A stretch of DNA of 64,000 nt from Micromonospora sp. WMMD1128 (GCF_027497235.1 NZ_CP114902.1:5048001-5112000); one strand, 5' to 3'; positions 42,113 through 50,657 are shown, numbered from the stretch's first letter. Program-made: numbers and translations. The notes: a model not told the origin generated them from the sequence alone.

Positions 42113-42879
42113 TGCAGGACGAGCGCGGCGGCGGCGATGGAGGCCGCGATCACCGGGACCGTCGCGGCGACCGCCCACTGCCCGGCGGTGGCCGCGCCCG
42201 CCCCCTGCCACACCGCCGGCATCCGGCCGGTGTAGCCCCGGGAGACCATCGCCAGGTAGACCCGCTCGCCGCGCTCGAACGCGCGCAGGAACAGCGCGCC
42301 GACGCCGGCCGCGAAGCCGCGCAGTTGCCAGAGGAAACGCGGGTCGTCGCCCCGGGACACCCGGGCCACCCGCATCCGCCGGGCCTCCCCGACCAGCACC
42401 TCCAGGTAGCGCAGCATGAACGTGGCGATCTGGGTGAGGATCTGCGGGCACCGCAGCCGGTCCAGGCCGAGGATCAGGTCACGGGTCGTCGTGGTCGCCG
42501 CCAGCAGGAGCGACGCGAGTACGCCGAGCGTGCCCTTGGCCAGGATGTTGAACGCGCCGTGCAACCCGTCGACGGAGAGGCTCAGCCCGGCCACCTCGAC
42601 CCGCTCCCCGGCACCGAGGACCGGCAGCGCGAACGCGAACAGCACGAACGGCAGCTCGATCAACGCCCGGCCGAGCAGCCAGCGCGGGCCGACCCGGGCC
42701 AGCGCGGCCACGGCGACGACGAGCAGCGCGTAACCGCCGAACGCCCAGTGGGCCTCCCGCGGGGTGGCGACCACCGCCACGGTGAACAGCACCATGGCGG
42801 TGATCTTCACCTCCGGCGGGAGGCGGTGCACCGGCGAGCCGGACTCGCGGTAGAGCACGTGCCCGTGCCCGGCGCCCAT
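42109..42879 (-). CDS. cbiQ: Transmembrane coupling component CbiQ/NikQ
   Basis: A 256-aa membrane protein with about five TM helices and the two coupling motifs of ECF transporters: ARRMRVARVSRGDD and ERGERVYLAMVSRGYTG, where Ala/Ser-Arg-Gly contacts the ATPase. It follows the cbiN-like gene by 15 bp and is coupled to cbiO. The N-terminal HRLPPEVKITAMV is a family hallmark. Confidence 0.92.
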   Translation of the reverse strand: MGAGHGHVLYRESGSPVHRLPPEVKITAMVLFTVAVVATPREAHWAFGGYALLVVAVAALARVGPRWLLGRALIELPFVLFAFALPVLGAGERVEVAGLSLSVDGLHGAFNILAKGTLGVLASLLLAATTTTRDLILGLDRLRCPQILTQIATFMLRYLEVLVGEARRMRVARVSRGDDPRFLWQLRGFAAGVGALFLRAFERGERVYLAMVSRGYTGRMPAVWQGAGAATAGQWAVAATVPVIAASIAAAALVLQ

Positions 42880-42894
42880 TCGTCGGCCCCCGGC

Positions 42895-43365
42895 TCAGCG
42901 GTCGCCGGTGGACCGGGACGCGCTCGTCCCGGCCGCCGAACCGGCCGCGGCGTCCACCGGGCCGGTCCCGCCGTCGCCCGCCGGGCCGGTCCCGGTGGCG
43001 CCCGCCGGGCCGGTCCCGGTGGCGCTCGCGGGGGCGCGGCGGCGGGCCAGCCAGAACAGGCCGCCGCCGAGCGCGAACGTGAGCAGCACGCCGAGCACCC
43101 CGGACAGGCCGGTGGAGAGGAAGTCGTTGCCGATCCCGCGTACGCCGTAGTCGGCCAGCGGGCTGTCCGCCAGCTCGTGGTCCCGGGCCTGCTGGGCCGG
43201 GCAACTCCCGCCGGTGATCTCGTCGTCGGCGTTCACCGTGCAGCCCTTGAGCAGGGACGAGTCCAACCCGTCCGGGTGCGACGAGGCGTAGTTGCTGACC
43301 ACGCCGGCCAGCACCAGGGCGACAAGCAGGCCACCGAGGAGGAACGGCCAGGAACGCTTGCTCAT
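42895..43365 (-). CDS. cbiN: CbiN/PDGLE-type auxiliary component
   Basis: A 156-aa protein with two TM helices flanking an extracytoplasmic loop. SSHPDGLDSSL is the PDGLE motif that assists metal loading into CbiM/NikM. Beyond the second helix is a disordered tail encoded by 24-bp tandem repeats (TGTGPAG units). GTG/ATG overlap with cbiM (4 bp) couples them. Confidence 0.85.
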   Translation of the reverse strand: MSKRSWPFLLGGLLVALVLAGVVSNYASSHPDGLDSSLLKGCTVNADDEITGGSCPAQQARDHELADSPLADYGVRGIGNDFLSTGLSGVLGVLLTFALGGGLFWLARRRAPASATGTGPAGATGTGPAGDGGTGPVDAAAGSAAGTSASRSTGDR

Positions 43366-44084
43366 CGGGCACCTCCGGCGACCGGTACGGCGGACACCGG
43401 CGCGGCCGGCTTCTTCAGGGCGCGCAGCGCGTACACCAGGTCGGGGCGGACCTTCGCGACGGTGACCACGGTGGTCGCGGTGATCAGGCCCTCGCCGATG
43501 CCGATCAGCAGGTGGGCGACGGCCATGGTGCCGGCCAGCCCGCCGAGGTTGCTGCCGAGGTCGGTGGTGCCGCCCAGCCAGTATTCGAGCACGAAGCCCT
43601 GGGATGCGACCACGACGCTGACGAGCGCGGAGACGAACGCGGTGACCGCCAGGCCGGCGGGGGTCCGGGGCAGCACCCGCAGCAGCAGCGCGATCAGCAG
43701 GTAGGCGGCGGCGGTGCCGAGGATCGCCATGTTGGTGATGTTCAGGCCGAGCATCGCGACCCCACCGTCGCCGAAGACCAGGGCCTGCACCACGAGCACC
43801 ACGGCCACGCAGAGCGCGCCCACCCAGGGCCCCACCAGCAGCGCCGCGAGCGCGCCACCGAGCAGGTGACCACTGACCCCGGCGGTGAAGATCGGGAAGT
43901 TGAGCATCTGCACCGCGAAGATGAACGCGGCCACCAGGCCGGCCATCGGCGCGAGCCGGTCGTCGAGGTCGGCCCGGCCACGCAGCACGCAGAACGTGAG
44001 CGCGGCGAGCGCGAGGGCCGCGAAGATCGCGGCCACGGGACCGTCGATGATCCCGTTGGAGATGTGCATCGCCAGGGTTTCCAC
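43362..44084 (-). CDS. cbiM: Substrate-specific component CbiM/NikM
   Basis: A 240-aa (or 235-aa) membrane protein that binds and carries the metal ion. Family members bind metal through the free N-terminus and His2 of MHIxxG. Here that sequence (MHISNGIIDGP) begins at residue 6, at an internal ATG at 44069. The annotated GTG at 44084 lies 7 nt after a TAGGCT -10 (44097-44092), which fits a leaderless start. The two lines of evidence conflict: chemistry favours 44069, promoter spacing 44084. Seven helices and the LNITNMAILG motif confirm the family. Confidence 0.9.
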   Translation of the reverse strand: METLAMHISNGIIDGPVAAIFAALALAALTFCVLRGRADLDDRLAPMAGLVAAFIFAVQMLNFPIFTAGVSGHLLGGALAALLVGPWVGALCVAVVLVVQALVFGDGGVAMLGLNITNMAILGTAAAYLLIALLLRVLPRTPAGLAVTAFVSALVSVVVASQGFVLEYWLGGTTDLGSNLGGLAGTMAVAHLLIGIGEGLITATTVVTVAKVRPDLVYALRALKKPAAPVSAVPVAGGAR

Positions 44085-44111
44085 GGAGGCGAGCCTATTT
44101 CCCGTCGGGTG

Positions 44112-44134
44112 TTGTTGCCAATACCTTGCAACAA
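44112..44134. promoter_or_regulatory. Nur-like nickel-regulator box upstream of cbiMNQO
   Basis: TTGTTGC (44112-44118) and GCAACAA (44128-44134) are perfect inverted arms. Read as TTGCCA-ATACC-TTGCAA (44115-44131), it matches the Streptomyces Nur consensus tTGCaa-N5-ttGCAA except for two weak positions. It lies about 18 bp upstream of the TAGGCT -10 of cbiM, over the -35 region, as expected for a repressor. No cobalamin riboswitch features are visible. Confidence 0.7.
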
Positions 44135-44208
44135 GGCATGGGAATGATCACCGTCGGCCGCGCGTCGCCGCCGGCCACCGCCGGAGGCGCGGCGGTATCG
44201 TCACCGCC

Positions 44209-44679
44209 ATGACCGACCGTCTCAGCCCCGGCGACGCCGCCCCCGAGTTCACCCTCCCCACCGACGACGGCGGGACACTCTCCCTGGCCGACCTGCGCGG
44301 CCGTAAGGTCATCCTGTACGCGTACCCGGCCGCCATGACGCCCGGCTGCACGAAGCAGGCATGCGACTTCCGGGACTCGCTCGCCTCGCTCCAGGCCGCC
44401 GGCTACGAGGTGGTGGGCATCTCGCCGGACAAGCCCGCGAAGCTGGCGAAGTTCCGCGACCGGGACGCGATCACGTTCCCGCTCGTCGCCGACGAGGACC
44501 GGGCGGTGCTGACCGCGTACGGCGCGTACGGCGAGAAGCAGTCGTACGGCCGCACCGTCACCGGCGTGATCCGCTCCACGTTCGTGATCGACCCCGACGG
44601 CAAGATCGAGCGGGCGCTCTACAACGTCAAGGCCACCGGCCACGTCGCCAAGCTGCGCCGCGACCTCGGGCTCGACTGA
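44209..44679 (+). CDS. bcp: Thiol peroxidase, Bcp/PrxQ-type peroxiredoxin
   Basis: A 156-aa cytoplasmic peroxidase. The active site reads AAMTPGCTKQACDFRDS: the peroxidatic Cys is in TPGCT and the resolving Cys five residues later, the PrxQ alpha2 arrangement. The usual Pro before TPGC (YPKDNT in many) is here YPAAMTPGC. Residues VVGISPDKPAKLAKF and RSTFVIDPDGKI complete the fold. TATCGT (44196-44201) is 7 nt from the ATG, so the message is likely leaderless. It is divergent from the metal transporter, with the Nur-like box between them. Confidence 0.92.
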   Translation: MTDRLSPGDAAPEFTLPTDDGGTLSLADLRGRKVILYAYPAAMTPGCTKQACDFRDSLASLQAAGYEVVGISPDKPAKLAKFRDRDAITFPLVADEDRAVLTAYGAYGEKQSYGRTVTGVIRSTFVIDPDGKIERALYNVKATGHVAKLRRDLGLD

Positions 44680-44710
44680 TCCTGTCGGGGGCTGCCGTTA
44701 CCGTCGGCAC

Positions 44711-45238
44711 GTGGTGCGTTACAAATACTCACCCGAACTGCTGGCCGCGACCGCCGCGCGGGCGCGCAACGTCACCGAGGTCATGCGGCTGCTCGGGGTG
44801 CGGGTCAGCGGCGGGTCGCACGCGCACATCAGCCGGCAGCTCAAACGCTTCGGCATCGACATGTCGCACTTCACGAGGCAGGCGCACAACAAGGGGCAGC
44901 CGAGCCCGCGGCGCACCACCTCGTCGCAACTGCTGCTGCGACTTCCTGCCGGCTCGCGGCGCACTCCCGGCACCCGGTTGAAGCGAGCGCTGGGTGACAT
45001 CGGCGTGCCGCAGGAGTGCGAGGAGTGCCGCTGCGGCCCGATCTGGTTCGGCCGGCCGCTGACCCTGCACGTCGACCACATCAACGGGGACTTCCTCGAC
45101 AACCGGCCGCCCAACCTGCGGATCCTCTGCCCGAACTGCCACAGCCAGACCGACACGTTCGCCGGCCGCAACAAGGGCGACGGCCGCACCGACACCACGG
45201 CGGACCAGACTGCGCACTCTCCCGACCCGACGCCTTAG
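44711..45238 (+). CDS. HNH endonuclease-domain protein
   Basis: A 175-aa protein with an HNH nuclease motif near 105-150: CEECRCGP, LHVDHINGDFLDNRPPNLRILCPNCHSQTDTF. The two Cys-x-x-Cys pairs bind structural zinc, and the His-Asn-His residues are all present. The N-terminal half (LLAATAARARNVTEVMRLLG) is a helical, HTH-like segment common in phage-like HNH proteins. It ends 13 bp before tRNA-Leu. A GTG start follows a TACCGT -10 by 6 nt. It may be a resident homing-like nuclease; target unknown. Confidence 0.8.
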   Translation: MVRYKYSPELLAATAARARNVTEVMRLLGVRVSGGSHAHISRQLKRFGIDMSHFTRQAHNKGQPSPRRTTSSQLLLRLPAGSRRTPGTRLKRALGDIGVPQECEECRCGPIWFGRPLTLHVDHINGDFLDNRPPNLRILCPNCHSQTDTFAGRNKGDGRTDTTADQTAHSPDPTP

Positions 45239-45251
45239 ACTCAGCAGGCCG

Positions 45252-45338
45252 GCGGGAGTGGCGTAACAGGCAGCCGCGATAGGTTTAGATCCTATTGTCC
45301 GAAAGGACGTGGGGGTTCGACTCCCCTCTCCCGCACCA
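45252..45338 (+). tRNA. tRNA-Leu(TAG)
   Basis: An 87-nt tRNA with acceptor stem GCGGGAG/CTCCCGC, anticodon loop TTTAGAT with TAG, a long class II variable arm (TGTCCGAAAGGACGT) and encoded CCA. No duplicate of its 3' end was seen in this window. Confidence 0.95.
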
Positions 45339-45403
45339 ACCGCTATGTCAGGCGCATCACGAACGCAGGCCACCACCGGGGCGCTGCCCGCAGGATGGCG
45401 GGC

Positions 45404-45946
45404 GTGGACCTGCGCTTCGTACTCGACCCCGACCTCACCACCGAGCTGCGCGAACAGCTCGTCGCCCTCTGGGTGGACGCGACGAACGCCGGCGGCGCGG
45501 TCGGCTTCGTCGCGCCGGTGACCGCGGCCGAGGTGCGCCCGGTCGCCGCGTCGACCCTCGCCGAGGTCGCCGACGGGCCGGACCGGCTGCTCGCCGGCTT
45601 CGAGGGTGACCAGCTCGTCGCCGTCCTCGTCATCGTCGACAACCGGTTCCACCTGAAGTCGCACTGGCGGGTGCTCAAGCGCGTCATGGTGCGCCCCGAC
45701 ACCCAGGGGCGCGGCCACGGCGCGGCGCTGATGCGCGAGGCCGAGCGAGTCGCCCGGGCGATGGGCGTGGCGGCGCTGCACGTGACCGTCCGCGACGGCC
45801 TCGGCCTGGACCGTTTCTACCGCCGCCTCGGCTACCGCGAGGTGGGCCGCCTTCCCGCCGCCCTCCGCCTCTCCTCCACCGACTCCCGCGACGAGATCCT
45901 CATGTGGCTGGACCTCCCGATGCCGGCCGAACCCTCCGACGGCTGA
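45404..45946 (+). CDS. GNAT family N-acetyltransferase
   Basis: A 180-aa acetyltransferase. The acetyl-CoA loop is VMVRPDTQGRGHGAALMREAERVARAMG (R/Q-x-x-G-x-G/A at QGRGHG), followed by ALHVTVRDGLGLDRFYRRLGYREVGRLP, a normal GNAT end. I prefer the GTG at 45404, 7 nt after CAGGAT, which parallels leaderless neighbours; an ATG three codons upstream at 45395 is the alternative. Substrate unknown. Confidence 0.85.
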   Translation: MDLRFVLDPDLTTELREQLVALWVDATNAGGAVGFVAPVTAAEVRPVAASTLAEVADGPDRLLAGFEGDQLVAVLVIVDNRFHLKSHWRVLKRVMVRPDTQGRGHGAALMREAERVARAMGVAALHVTVRDGLGLDRFYRRLGYREVGRLPAALRLSSTDSRDEILMWLDLPMPAEPSDG

Positions 45947-45978
45947 TCAGAATCCGAACGGTCGGTAGGATGGCTGGC

Positions 45979-46038
45979 ATGGAGTCCGTTTCTCTCACGG
46001 AAGCCACGACCCGAGCGACCGCCGTCCTTATCCGGTGA
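45979..46038 (+). CDS. Possible leaderless 19-aa micro-ORF
   Basis: ATG at 45979 lies 7 nt after TAGGAT (45966-45971), the same geometry as the leaderless genes around it. The peptide MESVSLTEATTRATAVLIR ends at TGA 46036-46038. It may be a short peptide, a gene start truncated by deletion, or chance. A large hairpin follows at 46081. Confidence 0.3.
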   Translation: MESVSLTEATTRATAVLIR

Positions 46039-46080
46039 TGTTTCCCCGCCGGGCCCCGAGTTCTCCACGAAGATCGACAC

Positions 46081-46137
46081 CAGTTCGGCGAAGTGGTGGC
46101 ATCCTTGCCGGCCGGATACCGCCACTTCGCCGAGCTG
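46081..46137. terminator. Large imperfect hairpin between convergent genes
   Basis: Arms 46081-46104 (CAGTTCGGCGAAGTGG...) and 46114-46137 pair at 21 of 24 positions, the rest being wobble-compatible, around a 9-nt loop. It sits 12 bp from the end of the expansin gene and downstream of the GNAT gene, so it probably terminates both. Confidence 0.7.
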
Positions 46138-46149
46138 GCGTCCGGGCGG

Positions 46150-47139
46150 TCAGCCGCATGCGGTGGGGACGGTGGACGGGGTGATCGGGGCGGCGGCGTC
46201 CAGGGGTGCGGCGGTCTCCGCCGGGGTGGGATGGGACGGGGACGGGGACGTTGAAGCGCTGGGGCGCGGGCGGGGTGACGGGGAGCGGGAGGGCTTCGCC
46301 GAGCGGGTCGTGGTCGCCGCGCCCGCGCCGTACATCCGGGTGGCGCTGCGCTGCACCTGGCCGGGGCGCATCCGGATGCCGGTGGCGGTCGCGCGGTGGC
46401 CGTACACGTCGGTGACCCGGATCGAGTACGGGCCGGGGCCGGCGCCCGACGGGATCAGCCAGTAGTTGTAGTCCTGGCGGTCGGCCGCGCGCCACGAGCC
46501 GTTCTGGCGGACCTCGACCGAGCGCAGCGGGTTGCCGTGGTCGCCGACCAGGACGGCGAACCACCACTGCGACGAGCCTTCCTTGAGGCGGAAGGTGAGC
46601 GGGCCGGGTAGCGACGGGTTCACCACGGCCCGGTAGCTGACCTTCACCACACCCTGCACCGGGTCGGCGATCCGGGCGAACGCCTCGGCGGAGAGGTCGA
46701 GGTGGCCGGCGGCGCACTCCGGGCACTGGTCCATGACGAGCACCCGGACGCTGCCGCGGGGGCCGGTGACGTCGAGGAAGCCGCCGCAGGAGGCGCCGGC
46801 CGCGTACTCGCTCGGGCCGAGCGCGACGTACAGCCGGTTGGCCGGCGCGGCGGGCCGGGAGCAGTTGCCGCCAGCGCCCTTCGAGTCGTAGAAGGTGGCC
46901 TTGCCGGTGTGCGTGGCGCCGCCGACGGGTGGGGCGGCGAGCGGGACGGCGGCCCGGGGTGGGGCGGCGCAGGCGGGGGCGGCGCCGCCGCGTACCGCGA
47001 GGGTGACCGCGACCACGGCGGCGAGCGTGGCCAGGCCGGCGGCGACGAGCCGGCGGCGGGTCCGGGGCGGGATCCGGTGGCCGGCCGGGGTCCCGTCGCT
47101 GGCGGGGGTCGGTGGGTGGGGTGCGCTGCCGTCGGTCAC
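46150..47139 (-). CDS. Secreted bacterial expansin
   Basis: A 329-aa exported wall-loosening protein. An N-terminal TM/signal segment (about 30-55) is followed by the D1 double-psi barrel with GKATFYDSKGAGGNCS, VLVMDQCPECAAGHLDLS (the conserved Asp and HLD motif) and then D2 (CBM63-like) with SSQWWFAVLVGDHGNPLRSVEV and aromatic surface residues. A Pro/Ser-rich tail ends the protein. Bacterial expansins bind cellulose and peptidoglycan without hydrolysis. The start is a GTG. It is divergent from the LCP gene. Confidence 0.88.
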   Translation of the reverse strand: MTDGSAPHPPTPASDGTPAGHRIPPRTRRRLVAAGLATLAAVVAVTLAVRGGAAPACAAPPRAAVPLAAPPVGGATHTGKATFYDSKGAGGNCSRPAAPANRLYVALGPSEYAAGASCGGFLDVTGPRGSVRVLVMDQCPECAAGHLDLSAEAFARIADPVQGVVKVSYRAVVNPSLPGPLTFRLKEGSSQWWFAVLVGDHGNPLRSVEVRQNGSWRAADRQDYNYWLIPSGAGPGPYSIRVTDVYGHRATATGIRMRPGQVQRSATRMYGAGAATTTRSAKPSRSPSPRPRPSASTSPSPSHPTPAETAAPLDAAAPITPSTVPTACG

Positions 47140-47265
47140 GCCAGCCGATGCTGCCGGACCGCCCGGCCGCCGGACAAGCTGGCTAAGCGAAAGCTAAGAC
47201 CGGCGGGCGCGCGCGACGGCGACGAGGGTCCCCGCGCGGGAACGCGAATCAGTAGCATCCTCGGC

Positions 47266-48333
47266 ATGTCCGATCGCCACCCGTTCGCCGATCCCGACGC
47301 TCCGGCGCAGACCTCCGATGTGGAGGGCGACGGGCCGGTGGAGGAGCCGGCGCCGCGGCGCCGCCGGGGCCGGCGGATCGTCCTGATCGCGCTGCTCGTG
47401 GTGGCGCTGCTGGCCGGCGGCGGCGCGCTGGCCGGCGGTCTCTACTACCGGTCGGTCAACAGTTCGATCGACCGGGTGGACGCGTTCATCGGTGTCCCCG
47501 AGGAGTCCCGGCCGCAGGTCGAGGTCAAAGGCGCGATGAACATCATGATCCTGGGCAGCGACTCCCGCGATCCGGAGAGCACCGGCGGTTCGCGCAGCGA
47601 CACCATCATCCTGGCCCACCTGCCGAAGGACCGCGCGAGCGCCCAGCTCATCTCGATCCCCCGGGACACCTGGACCGCCGTGCCGCGGTCGAAGGAGGGT
47701 CGCGGTGGCCGCGACGCGAAGATCAACGCCGCGTACGCCTGGGGCGGGGTGCCGTTGATGGTGCAGACCGTGGAGAAGTTCAGCGGCGTCCGGGTGGACA
47801 ACGTGGCGATGGTCGACTTCGCCGGCTTCAAGGAGATCATCGATGCGCTCGGCGGCGTCGACGTCGACGTGGAGAAGGGCTTCACCACGAAGTACTCGCT
47901 GATCGGCACGCGCACGTTCGAGCCGGGCCGGCAGCGGATGGACGGGGCCGCCGCGCTCGACTACGCGCGGGAGCGGCACGCCTTCGCCGACGGCGACTTC
48001 GCCCGCATCCGGCACCAGCAGCAGGTGATCAAGGCGATCCTGGACCGGGCGGCGTCCGGCGGCGTGTTGACAAACCCGGCCAAACTCAACTCGTTCGTGC
48101 GGGCCACGTCCAGTTCGGTCGCGGTCGACAAGTCGCTGTCGCTCGTGGACCTGGCGATGGAGATGCGCGGGCTGCGCGGCGGCAACCTGACGTTCTTCAC
48201 CTGCCCGGTGAAGGGCACCGGCCGGGTCGGCAGCGAGAGTGTGGTGTTCCCGGATCCGACCCGCGCCCGGACGCTGTTCCAGGCGGTCCGCCGCGACTCC
48301 GTCCCCGACATCCTCGCGGCCAGCGGGAAGTAG
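47266..48333 (+). CDS. LytR-CpsA-Psr family wall-polymer ligase
   Basis: A 355-aa membrane-anchored phosphotransferase that links glycopolymers to peptidoglycan. A basic cytoplasmic N-terminus and one TM helix (about 37-60) precede the LCP domain with LGSDSRDPESTGGSRSDTI, SIPRDTW and FAGFKEIIDALGGVDVDV, plus the arginine cluster RERHAFADGDFARIRHQQQ. The ATG lies 7 nt after TAGCAT (47253-47258), leaderless. It directly precedes the polysaccharide locus and probably anchors its product. Confidence 0.92.
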   Translation: MSDRHPFADPDAPAQTSDVEGDGPVEEPAPRRRRGRRIVLIALLVVALLAGGGALAGGLYYRSVNSSIDRVDAFIGVPEESRPQVEVKGAMNIMILGSDSRDPESTGGSRSDTIILAHLPKDRASAQLISIPRDTWTAVPRSKEGRGGRDAKINAAYAWGGVPLMVQTVEKFSGVRVDNVAMVDFAGFKEIIDALGGVDVDVEKGFTTKYSLIGTRTFEPGRQRMDGAAALDYARERHAFADGDFARIRHQQQVIKAILDRAASGGVLTNPAKLNSFVRATSSSVAVDKSLSLVDLAMEMRGLRGGNLTFFTCPVKGTGRVGSESVVFPDPTRARTLFQAVRRDSVPDILAASGK

Positions 48334-48358
48334 GGGGCGTCCCGGGGGAGGTTCGACC

Positions 48359-49804
48359 ATGGCACGCCTACCGGCGTTCGAGCATCCGGCCGCGTCGTCG
48401 ACGGGCGCCGCGGCGGTGACCGGCAGCATGGACACGACCACGGTGCTGCCGTACGCGGGGTCCCGGGCCTCGACGCGTACCCGCCGGTTGCGGGCCTGGA
48501 TGGTGACGGCCCCGATCGACGTCGTGGCGCTGCTCGCCCCGCTGCTGCTGGCCCAGACCTACTGGCGGGGGACGCTCGTCAACGCCGCGCTCACGGTGGG
48601 GTTCTTCGCCACCGGCGGGCTCTACCGGCCGCGCCGGCACATCAGCATCCTGGACGAGTTGCCAAGCCTCGGCGGCCGGCTGCTGGCCTCCGGCGCGGTG
48701 GTGGCCATCATCGCGGCGCTGCGACACGACTCGGTGCTCTACGTCAGCGGCTTCATGCGGGGTGTCGCGCTCTCCGCCGGCCTGGTGGTCGTGGGGCGGG
48801 CGGTGAACACCCGGATCGTCCTGCTGGCCCGCCGGCGTCGCTGGGTGGAGCACAACGCGATAGTGGTCGGCGGCGGGCCGATCGGCGGCGAGCTGGCCCG
48901 GCTGCTGCGGCGCTACCCGCAGTACGGATTGCGTTTCGTGGGCGCGGTGGACGTCCCGTCCCGGCAGAAACCCGGGTCGCTGCCGCTGATCGGCACGCTC
49001 GCCGACGTGGAGAAGCTCGTCACGGTGGTGGAGTGCGAGGTGCTCGTCATCGCCGACCCGGACTGCTCCGAGTCGGAGCTGATGGAGGCGCTGCTCCGGC
49101 CGGCCAGCTCGCGGTGTGACCTGTGGGCGGTGCCGCGCCTGTGGGGGTCCCGGTCGCAGGGCGGCCACCCGGACCACATCGGGGCCATCCCGATCGTGAA
49201 GATCGGTGACACCACGCTGGGCGGGCCACGGTGGATGGTCAAGCGCGCGTCCGACGTGGTCTTCGCCGTGGTGGCGCTCGTCCTGCTGAGCCCGTTGCTG
49301 CTGCTCTGCGCGGTCGCCACGTTCCTCGACGGCGGTCGGGGGATCTTCTTCCGGCAGGAGCGGATCGGCCGCTACGGCCGGCCGTTCCGGGTGGTCAAGT
49401 TCCGTACGATGCGGCCGGCCGACGAGCACGAGTCGCAGACCACCTGGTCGATCGCGCACGACCGGCGGATCGGCCCGATCGGGCGGTTCATGCGTCGCGC
49501 CTCGCTCGACGAGCTGCCCCAGTTGTGGAACATCCTGCGCGGTGAGATGAGCGTGGTGGGGCCGCGGCCGGAGCGCCCGTACTTCGTGGAGAAGTTCTCC
49601 GTGGCCTACCCCGCCTACGCGATGCGGCACCGGGTGCCGGTGGGGTTGACCGGCCTCGCGCAGGTCAGCGGCTTGCGGGGGGACACGCCGATCTCGGACC
49701 GGGCGCGGTTCGACAACTACTACGTGGAGAACTGGTCGCTCTGGCTCGACATCAAGATCGTGTTGCGGACGGTCACCGAGGTGTTCCGGGGCGCCGGCCG
49801 CTGA
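48359..49804 (+). CDS. Polyprenyl glycosylphosphotransferase, priming enzyme of polysaccharide assembly
   Basis: A 481-aa membrane enzyme. Residues about 45-150 hold four TM helices, 165-290 a Rossmann-like NAD-binding-type domain (IVVGGGPIGGELARLL), and 300-481 the bacterial sugar transferase domain with KRASDVVFAVVALVLLSP, FFRQERIGRYGRPFRVVKFRTM and RRASLDELPQLWNILRGEMS. It moves a sugar-phosphate onto undecaprenyl phosphate to begin repeat-unit synthesis. GGGGGAGG precedes the ATG, 25 bp after the LCP stop. Confidence 0.92.
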   Translation: MARLPAFEHPAASSTGAAAVTGSMDTTTVLPYAGSRASTRTRRLRAWMVTAPIDVVALLAPLLLAQTYWRGTLVNAALTVGFFATGGLYRPRRHISILDELPSLGGRLLASGAVVAIIAALRHDSVLYVSGFMRGVALSAGLVVVGRAVNTRIVLLARRRRWVEHNAIVVGGGPIGGELARLLRRYPQYGLRFVGAVDVPSRQKPGSLPLIGTLADVEKLVTVVECEVLVIADPDCSESELMEALLRPASSRCDLWAVPRLWGSRSQGGHPDHIGAIPIVKIGDTTLGGPRWMVKRASDVVFAVVALVLLSPLLLLCAVATFLDGGRGIFFRQERIGRYGRPFRVVKFRTMRPADEHESQTTWSIAHDRRIGPIGRFMRRASLDELPQLWNILRGEMSVVGPRPERPYFVEKFSVAYPAYAMRHRVPVGLTGLAQVSGLRGDTPISDRARFDNYYVENWSLWLDIKIVLRTVTEVFRGAGR

Positions 49805-50648
49805 GCGCCTCGGTCAGGTCGGTGCGCCAGTCTCCGGCCGGTGGCAGCTTCGCGGCGGCCCACCGGCCGTGGGCCAGCACGCTGTACCGGGGGCGCGGGG
49901 CCGGGCGCGGGAAACGGTCGCTCGTGGTCGGGCGGACCCGGTCCGGGTCGAGGCCCCGGAGGGTGAACACCGCACGCGCCAGGCCGTACCAGGTCGTCTC
50001 GCCGGCCGCGGTGCTGTGGTAGACGCCCGGGGCGGCGTCGCCGGCGAGCGCCGCGTCGGCGAGCGCGACGAGCCGCTCGGCGAGCCGGTACGACCAGGTG
50101 GGCTGCCCGCGTTGGTCGTCGACCACGTCGATCCGGTCGCGTTCGTCGGCCAGCCGCAGCACGGTGGTGACGAAGTTGCGGCCGTGGGCGCCGTACAACC
50201 AGGCGGTACGCACCACGTAGCCGGCCTCGGGCAGCAGCCGGGTCACCGCCCGCTCCCCGGCGAGCTTGCTCCGCCCGTACGCGTTGACCGGGCCGGTCGG
50301 CGCGTCCTCGGGGTACGGCCCGGTGGCGTCACCGCCGAACACGTAGTCGGTGGAGACGTGCACGAGTCGGGCGGCGGTCGCGGCGCAGGCGCGGGCCAGG
50401 TGCGCGACCGCGTCCCCGTTGACCGCGGTGGCGTCCCGCTCGCGGGTCTCGGCACCGTCCACATCGGTCCAGGCGGCGGCGTTGACCACCACGTCGTGCC
50501 CGGCGACGGCGTCCCGCACCGCCCGGGCGTCGGTGACGTCGAGGTCGGCGCGGGTGGCGGCGGTGACGGACCGGTCCGGCCGGGCGCGCAGCACCGTCAC
50601 CAGGTCCCGCCCGAGCATCCCACCGGCGCCGGTGACGAGGATCCTCAC
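49773..50648 (-). CDS. rmlD: dTDP-4-dehydrorhamnose reductase
   Basis: A 291-aa SDR that reduces dTDP-4-keto-L-rhamnose to dTDP-L-rhamnose. Motifs: GAGGMLGRDLV at the N-terminus, HVSTDYVFGGDATGPYPED (catalytic Thr) and NAYGRSKLAGE with Tyr-x-x-x-Lys. The GTG at 50648 is divergent from rmlA, with only 35 bp between. Its 3' end overlaps the priming transferase by 32 bp. rmlB (the 4,6-dehydratase) is absent here. Confidence 0.92.
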   Translation of the reverse strand: MRILVTGAGGMLGRDLVTVLRARPDRSVTAATRADLDVTDARAVRDAVAGHDVVVNAAAWTDVDGAETRERDATAVNGDAVAHLARACAATAARLVHVSTDYVFGGDATGPYPEDAPTGPVNAYGRSKLAGERAVTRLLPEAGYVVRTAWLYGAHGRNFVTTVLRLADERDRIDVVDDQRGQPTWSYRLAERLVALADAALAGDAAPGVYHSTAAGETTWYGLARAVFTLRGLDPDRVRPTTSDRFPRPAPRPRYSVLAHGRWAAAKLPPAGDWRTDLTEALSGRRPGTPR

Positions 50649-50657
50649 GGGTGTGAG

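Noticed and set aside
44085..44208. Cobalamin riboswitch before cbiM
   Set aside because: The gap is too short and lacks the B12-box pattern; a Nur-like dyad fits better.
44711..45338. HNH gene plus tRNA-Leu as an integrated element
   Set aside because: No duplicated tRNA-Leu end or other mobile genes are present.
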